A DNA stretch of 64,000 nucleotides from Favolaschia claudopus. Taxonomy: Eukaryota > Basidiomycota > Agaricomycetes > Agaricales > Mycenaceae. The notes under the pieces were generated by a model. It did no database searches, was not told the origin of the DNA, and worked only from the letters and a program-made list of their open reading frames with translations. A program made the position numbers and the translations under genes. The stretch covers positions 248,001-312,000 of the forward strand of contig JAWWNJ010000045.1 in the NCBI GenBank assembly GCA_037176885.1, given 5' to 3'. Below are positions 55,448 to 64,000 of this stretch, piece after piece; positions within the stretch are counted from its first letter, which is position 1, and every line of letters begins with the position of its first letter.

Positions 55448-58247
55448 ATGAGAGGTCGTGTTCTAACGCACAAATACTGTATAGCTTCCGAAGATGACTC
55501 GGAGGCAGCAACAGCCAAACTGTGGGCTATATACGCTAGCGAAGCGGAGAAATATGACAAAGGGTTAGTGGAAAGCTGGAAAAGTGACATGGAAGGGATG
55601 CTTATATTTGTGCGATTTCTATCTGTCTTTGGGAACGAGAGAAAAATGTTTGAATAACTTATGTTTGTAGGCTGGTCTTTTTTCTGCCGTTTTGACGGCG
55701 TTTCTCATCGAGAGCTACAAGACACTAAACTCGGACCCAGGCGATCTCACCGTCCTGCTTTTGGCTCGAATCTCTGAGCAGATTGTGGCTTCCGCCAATG
55801 GAAACGCCTCAAATATCCCCCTGCCTCTCGAACTCAACGACGGTGGGCCAACTAGAGCAGCGTTGGCGTGCAACGCTCTCTGGTTTCTGAGCCTTGGACT
55901 CAGTCTCAGCTGCGCGCTCATCGCCACTCTTCTCGAGCAATGGGCCCGTGAATTCCTTCACAGAACCGACATCCACTCAGCTCCAGTCATTCGAGCGCGG
56001 ATTTTCTCCTTCCTATATTATGGGTTGAGACGGTTTAACATGCATGCTGTCGTCGATATCATCCCCCTCCTTCTTCATCTCTCTTTGCTGCTCTTTTTCT
56101 CTGGGCTCGTTGCATTCCTGGCCCCCGTGAATACTGGTATCGCCGTCATTGCTGCTATCATGCTCTTCGTTATAGCAACGACATACTCAGTACTCACTGT
56201 CTTTCCTTTGCGGTACCTCGACAGCCCGTATCGAACCCCTCTGACCGGAATGTTCTGGAAGTTATTTCAATACTCCAAGATCCGATGGAATCCGAGTCGC
56301 CACCCTTCACCTCCGTGGCTGGCCGATGAGGTAGGGCACTCAGAAACTGCTGGTGAAACGATGGTCGCAGCAATCTCTCGTGTCGCAGCTGAGGTTTCTG
56401 AGCAGCGTGCGGCGAGAGATCTCAAAGCACTTTTCTGGACCCTGAACTCCTTGGCCGACGACACGGAACTCGAGCCTTTTGTGGAAGCAATTCCAGATAT
56501 GCTCTGGGGCCCTCGTGGCTGGCGAAAGGCACATTACGATGTCTTACACAACCTTGTCAATAATCCCCAGACCCTGCTCCACGCACGCATAATCAGTCTC
56601 TACGAGTCCTGCGATGCAGGCATATTACCACCGGCCGCTCTGAAGCGTCGCAAGATTATCTGTTGCAAAGCGTTGTGGACCACCATCCCATTACTTCACG
56701 CTCCAGATTCTAATGCCATTTTCCCGAGAGACTCTACGTGGAAAATCAGTGTTCGACGATCTAGGGAAAATGATCTGGAACTCTTGCAATATGCTAGTTC
56801 CGTGGAGGCAATGGTGCGGTGGAGGATGTTTGAGAGCGATAAGCTTGTTCTCAACACGCATCTCGCATCTCTCCAAGATCTTCAAGCGACGTCCGTAGGT
56901 GTTGACCCAACCACTTTGATACATATCCAGGACGTCATAAAAGAGTTGGTGACTCACGGCTCTTATTATGTATCCGCACAGTACATGAACTTCGACTATG
57001 GAACGGCTCCTGATCGCCAAATATCAACGCTCTTGGGCAATATTCAGCACATTTTAACGACAACACCACATCTTACTCTCTTTCACTACCTTCGATCAGC
57101 CTCCATGCTCGACAATCTGCCGTACTTCTTTCCCCGAACAATCGAGTTTCTTCGGCCATTAAACCACACTCCACCCATCGTTCGTAGTATTTTGGATGCT
57201 GCGTTTGAAGAGGTTGTCTCGCGCTTATTGAACAAGTTCAATTCTGCGGAATTTGGATGGATGGATACAGTCGTGAGGGAACTGGTTCTATCTTGGGATG
57301 AGCAGGAGTCGGCAGACGGACTCACCCTTCACCCTGGATTTCTACGATACCTAAACAAGCGTCGTTCGGAGGCAGCCATTTCCATTGCAATGAACCCCAT
57401 CGCCCATAGTAAAACATTCTGGGAAGCTCTTGCCAATACACTGGAAACTACAGCCAATGGAAATCGACTACGAGATTCTCTCACTGCTGCGTGGCGGCTA
57501 GTGTCTGCAAGTGGGACCTTTTTTCCCGGCGGGTTTTCTCCTATTCTACGCCTTCTCGATGCGTGCATGGGTCCGGACATTACCTGGTCTGTCCCTCCTT
57601 CGCTTCTCGCAGTCTTCAAGTCGTTTTATATCAGGTCGGAGTCCGATTCATTGTGTGCGACAAACCCAGCTCATGCGATGCATCGATGGTTGGCTAACAT
57701 TGCAAGGCCTTCTGCGAACGCAGATATGGGCAGCAGCACAGTGGATTGCGAGTTTTCAACAGATCATCCCTTGATCGTTGGAGACGGTGATGCTTCCGTT
57801 GTCCTCTACGCAGAATATCTCGAGATTTGCGTAAGAGCTGACTCAGAAACTCTCCAAGAAGCAATAACGACATTTGAATTGATGGATACAAATGCGTTCA
57901 AGTCATTCAAGATCCATTACACACACCAGATTCGATTCGCTCATGCTGTTGGACGTCTCTTTGAAAATCCTGCTTGTGAACATCTGCGATTCACCATTAT
58001 CGCGGGTACCTGGCTTTTCAGACGTTATCTTGATCCCGGCAATCAGGGTATCCCTCAATGGCTGGATAATCCGACTGCGCGCGATTCAGTTATCGCTACA
58101 TTGACGCAATTCTTAGAAGAGATGACGGCCTCGGGGGAAGCTGACACGGAGCGAGTTGTTCAAACTCGCACCGTTTTGGACGCCCTGAGGTTATCCTCTC
58201 CAAACGAGGGCAACTCTGCAGGTATTTATTCTTCCGCTACAAATTGA
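55448..58247 (+). CDS. DUF6535-type membrane protein, copy 3 (912 aa)
   Basis: Exon 55448-55609, intron GTGCGA...TTTGTAG, exon 55671-58247, 913 codons with the stop. It has the same build as copy 2: the lead helix block (EKYDKGLVESWKSDMEGM), four membrane segments (about residues 55-210), the conserved PLRYLDSPYRTPLTGMFW, then a long helical C-terminal part. The nucleotide sequence of the membrane part is closer among the three copies than the C-terminal part, which has many replacements and small indels. The MITE insertion site of copy 1 is empty here. An extra upstream exon like that of copy 2 was not found. Function unknown. Confidence 0.87.
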
Positions 58248-58690
58248 ACTCAGACTGTTCTAACATTGAAATCTTCCGTATTGCAAAAGGACGAGAACTT
58301 GAACATTGAGACTTCAAACAATTGCGATTGGCGTGTGGTGACTTGTCGTGATGTCTCGATGCGTGCAATGATATCACTACCCAATTCCTAATTTACGCGT
58401 TGGTTTTTGTGCTTGTTAATGTTGCCTGTTATATGGAGCCAATTATATTTACTTGGAATCGGGCCAGTCTGTTCAGATGCCATCTGCCTTTTTTTGTGTC
58501 TACTATGCGACTTCGATCTGTAAAAGTTCAACCAGGACTTGTTGACCAATGACAATTGAACTTGAACTCCCGCTTGGAGAATACGTATTGAATACGTATC
58601 GAATATTGAATCTGCATTGGACATGCGCTCTAAGTCTGTCTTATCCCAATGCAGGCTCACTTGAGAGTCTCCGGAGAACCCCGCTACGCG
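58248..58690. other. No gene seen downstream of DUF6535 copy 3
   Basis: AT-rich sequence with short unsupported frames. The diverged repeat region that follows copies 1 and 2 does not continue here. Confidence 0.45.
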
Positions 58691-59345
58691 ATCAATTGAT
58701 GAAATACCTTGGGACGACTCGATATTGACGCGGCAAGATCGCAGTCCCGTGACCGCGTATTTGATGCCTCACTGGCCAAACATGACCCGCAGCACTTCTT
58801 GTCTTTCTCCTCAATGTCATACAAATCTCAAAATCTCTGAATCTCAAGGAGTACCACCGCCGATAACACCCTTCGCGTACGTCTTTTCTTTGCCTTCCGT
58901 CCCCTATGTAATCCTAGTTTTGTATCATAATTCAGCGATGCTGCTGAAGTAGCCGCACTCTTTTCGCACCTACTCTCGGCCTGTCTCTACAACACCACTA
59001 TACCACCAACCGAACCCTGAACCCGAGCCCATCGACGTCCCGTACCACACCGCCATAACGACGGGGGAATCAACCCTGTCTTCACTCACCGTGTCCGTCC
59101 CTCTCCATTTTCCCTCTTCCTAGACCTCCTGCTGACGTATCCGCCGTTCGCAGATCAATCATCATCAAAGCCGCCTCTGTCGCGCACACCCAGCGGCGCC
59201 TACACGACTTCGAGCTTGTCGTTCCCGGGCCTTTCGCGCTTTCAGCCGAGGCGCGTATCGCGCGGGTGGTGTACAGCAGCGCGGTTCTTCTTTTCGGCAA
59301 GCATAAGCGGAAGGGGTGCGTCTCAATTGGGAGTCAAGTGGCGTG
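58691..59345 (+). pseudogene. Degenerate coding fragment of unknown family
   Basis: Three open pieces in changing frames read like one protein: DAAEVAALFSHLLSACLYNT (after an intron GTACGT...TTCAG near 58878-58936), IDVPYHTAITTGESTLSSLT, and RRSIIIKAASVAHTQRRLHD followed by ARIARVVYSSAVLLFGK, ending in a stop at about 59346. At least two shifts are needed to join them. The composition is protein-like, but I recognise no family. Confidence 0.4.
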
Positions 59346-61389
59346 AGCGTCAGCTCGTCGTTGCAGGTATCTCTGGTGCGAGATACATCGCTAGCTACCA
59401 CCCGATGCCAAGAATCTGAGGATGGATTCTCGGTGATACCAGAAATGTACATGCTCTTCTACCCATTTGCTTCTCGCTGACGTTTCGGACAGTCGTTCAC
59501 CCTTCCGCGCCGAACCACCCTGTTCAAGAGCATTTCCCGATCGCCTTTCGCGCTCCCCATCCTCGTTGACATCAGAAAGTACGCCGTCTTCCTGACCCTC
59601 CTTCGTTCATACTGACGCTTCGCATAGTCGTCCCCCGAATCCCGTATCGGCGCGCGCCCAGCCTCTTTTCGGAAACATTTCCCGCTCACCTGACACGCTC
59701 CTTCCCTCACTATCCGACTCCTAGTCATCGCACGTCGTCGACCGCACCTCTGGCCAAATATCCTCACTACTCGACGTACGTCTGGTGGACGCGGCGACTG
59801 ATTCGTGCTTGGGTTGGCCGCACTATATGAAGAGGATCGAGGTGCGGCGGATGAGACCGACCTTGGAGATTCGTCGGGTTCGGAGAACTTCCTCCAGCCT
59901 TCCCTGGGCTAGTTACCGCTGTCGCCTTGATATCGATGCTTAGGTGTATCGTATGGTGCGGGACACTCGCACTGCTCGCCACCATCCTCAGGGGTCTCGC
60001 CCGACGTCGGGTTCCTGGGATTGCGCATGCATCACAGCGCCACTCCCGAGACGCGGGCGTACCGCGGTGGGAGAAGAATTGCGGTGAATATGAGCCGGCT
60101 CCCTGAAAGTCAGCAGGGCATAGAAACCGAAGGAGGGAGGAGGATCTGCGGAGGATGAGCAGACTCGCCGCTTCGATTGGCGGTGGGGAGCGGTGTACAC
60201 GGGGAGGGTCCGAGCTAGTGATGCGCGGAGGTGGAGGTGGAAGACGGACGCCACGACAGCTCGGGATTTGGATGCAGGGACGTTGGGTTCTTCCGGCTCG
60301 AGGGGGGTGGTCGCCGGCCCTCATAGGAAGATTCTACTCCCTTCTCAAGTACCGTCGAAGGATACTCGCACAAATTGATGGATTGGCGCCCACCTTCACC
60401 CCGTATACAAAAACCTGCTGGCATCACTTGAGGACAGATATGCACGGCCTCATTACATCGCCTCGTCATTTTTCGTCGTATGCTTGTAGTTCTCAGTCTC
60501 TTCGTCCATTGGGACGATGCCCATGAGGGGCATGCCTCAGCCCGTAACTGTACCGAAATTCCTTCGCGAACTTGGTTCAACGATCAGCAATTTGTGTTCA
60601 TTCGGCTGAATGAAAACTTCTATTAACAGAGACTGGCGTATATCTGTCCGCGGAACAGGCGGGCACTAGGCTGTTGCGAACGCTTTTATCGCTGCTAGAC
60701 GCGCCGTGATTATCCCTACCCAGTACGTCTTCAGTTATTTTTTGATGAAAATTCATTCACATTTTCGGTAAATGTAGTGTGTTGTGTAAGTGCTGCTTCG
60801 TGTCCGAGCCTCCGCCTAGGCTCTGCGGCATCTTGACGCTGAGCTTCTGCCCTTGTCTTCTGTTAAGTTATTCCATCTACTTGATTTTCTTATCACTTAA
60901 TGGATCCAAGATGGCTGGAAGCGCCAAAAATCAGATATCGAATCTATGTCGACGATCGATGCCGGTATCAGGTAGATTACACGGTACGGTTCCCGCTCTA
61001 CGGGCCTAGGGCCCGAAAAGTCCTCCTTAACTTCCAACTCCCCCCTGGAATACATGAACAGCGCGGAATATCCCGTCATTCACTCTGTACAACTTGTCTT
61101 CAATTCTATCACTTCATCCTGACAACCCTCCTATCCCTGTTGCTTATCGTCGTTTCAAGGAACGGCCCTCGTGGAAATGGAGCCCACTGTTGACGGTGTT
61201 CTTTCCGTCCCGCGTACACTTACTTGAATAGCGGATTAGAACGCGCGACCTGAACGGATATGTACGTCTTACGCAAAAATATATTGGCTTGAAGGCTTAC
61301 AGCTCTCTCAATAACAGCCAGCTCCTCGGAACAATCCATGCATTGCTCCCTATGGCTTGCATAAGGTACTACCTTAAATACTAATCGTC
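59346..61389. other. Unresolved region upstream of the membrane-protein gene
   Basis: No supported gene. Two stretches near 59480-59560 and 59620-59700 are loosely similar (both GACG-YTTCG-x3-AGTCGT and later CATTTCCCG), possibly an old duplication. The 5' exons of the next gene should lie in the right part (perhaps 60900-61200), but no ATG-containing exon could be joined with confidence. Confidence 0.4.
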
Positions 61390-63429
61390 GTGCATCACAC
61401 CATTCTTCGAGAGGTTCTACTTCCATTCCGCAACCAATTTTGTTTGGAATTCGACATATGCGTGCGTATCAGTCTGCCAGTCGTTCCGGTGCTAACCCCG
61501 TCACTAGAACGTCGGAAAGTACCTTGTTCAAGAACCACAACTATCTGGCTGTTGCTTTGGGCCGTGCCGACTACAGCGAACTGTCTCTCGGAATTTTTGA
61601 ATCTTCGGCAGGCAGGAGGTGAAGTCGAAGGAGGGACGAACAATAAAGGCCAGCCAGTGAACATTGCGAACGCGACGGCAATGACCTACGATCTTTGCAT
61701 CCGAACTTGCGGCTCCGGACCTCATATCAACCCATGGAGTGTGTTTTCTCAACGATTCAGGTTCGCGCTCGTTTCGTGGCTTAACGTCGGAGAACTTAGG
61801 ACATTTTTTCAAAGCACTTGGCTGCTTCCCTTTCTAGCTCTAGTTTCACAGCTTCCTTTTGGTGCAAATAACAGAGTGAAAGCTCCTTCACCTCACCTCA
61901 GAAAAAGTTAACAGTAATTCTTACAGGTCGATAATCTAATGACCATCTTGCTCAACGTCGGCTCGCCGACTCTGGCAACATATTCCCTCATGCTCACCCT
62001 GTTAAACACTCGATGGGTGAAGCTCCGGTTCTCAAAAATCACTTACCCAAATTCCGATACGGTGGCTCATATTTTGAGCAAGTTACAGCAAGTACCATTA
62101 CAAATTTCGGAGGACGGTGGACTACTTGCGTCCCTGATCGTCCTTCCGGAAAACGATGTGTGGTGGTGCGATTTGTTGGTATCGCTCGGCATCAACTTCG
62201 CGTACACTTGGTCTTTCGCAAATGTTGCATCGATCTGCTGGGTAGCCATTGCATTTTTGCTAACCATCATCGATACATTCACAGGTAAATTACTGTGATT
62301 TTATCCTGTTTACATTGCAATGCTAAAGACATCATTAGATTCTATCTCCATCAACCTATCCTCGCCATCGAATTTCATTGGGCTCACGGTAGCTTTTGCA
62401 TGGCTCTGGCTCATCCCGCTTGTCATTACTTGGTTGCAATTTGGCTCGGGCTGCGACCGGGTCACCCTTCACCGTGCGTTGAAGCAGGCCAACAGGAACG
62501 CATGTGTTGCTACTGAGAATGGTGCACCCGTTCTCGCTAGCACAAAGTCCAGTCAACGCGCAATATCAATCGCTCCTTACATTGGATCCCTCACTTCCGA
62601 CGAACATCGCACCCCTCCCGTCTACAATTACGCCCGCCTTTTTCGCTGGTCCGCTGCTGTTGACACAGTATATGCGGCTTTCACAGTTGCCTCACAGCGC
62701 GCGGCCCTCCATCTACCCGTTGAAGGCACGGTATGGGAGACTGGGGATCATGAATTTGAAATCAAGGCAGATAATAGACGCGGTTCGATGGAGAGCGTGT
62801 CGAATTACATTTTCGCAGAAAATGATCAGCTCAAATTGAACCCGAACCTCGGTAACATAATATCTTCGAGCCTGATTTCTCGGATGATTTCCGCCTCGAT
62901 TGGGGCCTTGTTTTTGACATGGGGAACCGTCGGCGGTGCCATTGTCGTGGCATGGTTTACACCCACCATTGGCGCGTTTATTCTGGTTGAATTTTTGGAT
63001 CGTACTGATCCCGATACTATAGGTCTATCTTGCGTATCCGGCAGCTATCTCATATATGCTATCAACTCGACCGTAGCATGGATATTGCTCGTGGTTTCCA
63101 ACCTATTGTCTGCCCTTTGGATTACTCCCAGTAATCCGGCACACAATATCAACACAAGTCAACACCCCCGCAGCTGCTCCCAGCGACTCTCAACTACTGT
63201 CGTACTCTTCCGCTGGACGGGTAAACTTCTCGCAGCTCTCAACGCAATCTGGCTTGTGCTTCACTGTATATTTCATTTCTCCGGTATATACGACACTTGT
63301 TGGTGTGACACTGCCATACTGCACTTTGGTTCAACGCGGTCGTATGCGGTCTGGATTTTAACACCTGCGGACGTCATGGCATTTCGATACCCTGGAGTCG
63401 GGGGAACTGTTCTTGCTTGGTTGGTTTGA
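61390..63429 (+). CDS. Multi-pass membrane protein of an Agaricomycete-wide family (5' end unresolved)
   Basis: Exons about 61390-61760, 61815-61875, 61927-62284 and 62339-63429 (stop) join in frame, giving about 626 codons. Landmarks are LRQAGGE, a Cys pair YDLCIRTCG, FSTWLLPFLALVSQLPFGAN across the first intron, VGSPTLATYSLMLTLLN, and LLASLIVLPENDVWWCDLL. Hydrophobic segments WVAIAFLLTIIDTFT, LWLIPLVITWLQF and several near the end follow, then SGSYLIYAINSTVAWILL. These blocks recur in a large family of hypothetical membrane proteins in mushrooms. The first intron (54 nt) keeps frame if retained. No ATG lies at the left edge of the open frame, so one or more upstream exons are missing from this model. 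Function unknown. Confidence 0.75.
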
Positions 63430-64000
63430 TTATATATCGTCGTATTCTATCTTCACTGACAACTTACGATTTGCGCTGCAGCGGGACAGTTCTTTTATTC
63501 CTTATACTCACGAATATTCTACTTGACCCTCTCAAACCTGTGTCGTAGTTGGTTCAAGCTTAATTACAAAGGAAGAAGAATTCAATAGACATCGAGTGCT
63601 TCACACCGCACCACTAGATAGACAGACAACCTACATCGACAATCCGTCTAGAGAATAGAGTACAATATGCTGTGTGGAGTATTAGCTAAAATACAAGCTG
63701 TTCAATTGAACCTTTACAACCACAAATACAATTGAACAAGAACGAGAACAGCTTGTATTCCAGGCACATAATGCGCATCCGAATTTCCTCGCGCGCAATG
63801 TTCAAATTTTAAGGAAAATAAATATCATCGGCAATTATAATGGGCACACTACAAGCTCCACTCGACAAGATTCTCTCACCCAGCTCTGTAATAACTCCTC
63901 CAACGAATTCAGCGATTCGACACGCGGTCCCGCCTGTTCAATGATGATCACTAAATCAATTTTCAGTGGACGACGGTCAATGGCGCTGCGCACTGTGTCT
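63430..64000. other. No gene seen; inverted repeat
   Basis: AATACAAGCTGTTC (63690-63703) is exactly complementary to GAACAGCTTGTATT (63746-63759), a 14-bp stem with a 42-nt loop. It may be the end of a small foldback element or a 3' structure of the preceding transcript. The remainder is AT-rich with no coding frame. Confidence 0.5.

Overview
This is nuclear DNA of a basidiomycete fungus, almost certainly an Agaricomycete. The reasons are short GT-AG introns of about 45-70 nt in almost every gene, three DUF6535-type membrane proteins, a fungal alpha-kinase with N-terminal zinc ribbons, a mushroom-type single-gene integrase, and a very high load of transposable elements. Nothing looks bacterial or organellar. 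All intron boundaries were read by eye from splice signals and frame continuity.

Layout. (1) 1-4398: gene-poor sequence with a 103-bp duplication and a degenerate RTGCA-rich repeat. (2) 4399-10186: four head-to-tail copies of a 1,447-bp unit that look identical. (3) 11657-13658: minus-strand, frameshifted, transposase-like pseudogene, cut at its 5' side by the next element. (4) 13659-30967: a 17.3-kb Ty3/Gypsy LTR retrotransposon with 1.43-kb LTRs, primer site, polypurine tract and gag, protease and pol in three frames, each -1 to the last. Its last third (22.9-29.0 kb) carries three multi-exon genes on the opposite strand. Two of them encode six-cysteine clusters of the fungal Zn2Cys6 type. 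A second copy of the polypurine tract lies between two of these genes. This element is the most unusual object in the window. (5) 31075-31266: a foldback element. (6) 31.4-33.1 kb: a spliced integrase-like gene. (7) 33384-35654: an 11-exon alpha-kinase gene on the minus strand. (8) 36.4-58.2 kb: three paralogous DUF6535 genes. The first is broken by a 411-bp foldback MITE with a 9-bp target duplication. The first two are each followed by several kb of diverged paralogous sequence. A tRNA-derived SINE sits just before the third. (9) 58.7-59.3 kb: a degenerate coding fragment. (10) 61.4-63.4 kb: a multi-exon, multi-pass membrane protein of a family widespread in Agaricomycetes.

How the parts relate. 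Most of the window is explained by mobile elements and local duplication, with few stable host genes (alpha-kinase, two intact DUF6535 genes, the 61-63 kb membrane protein). The Gypsy element looks recent: its LTRs differ by about five substitutions plus single-base homopolymer indels. Its antisense genes keep intact frames across many introns, so they are probably under selection or were acquired recently. Their role is unknown. Their zinc clusters suggest DNA binding, perhaps regulation of the element or host, but this is inference.
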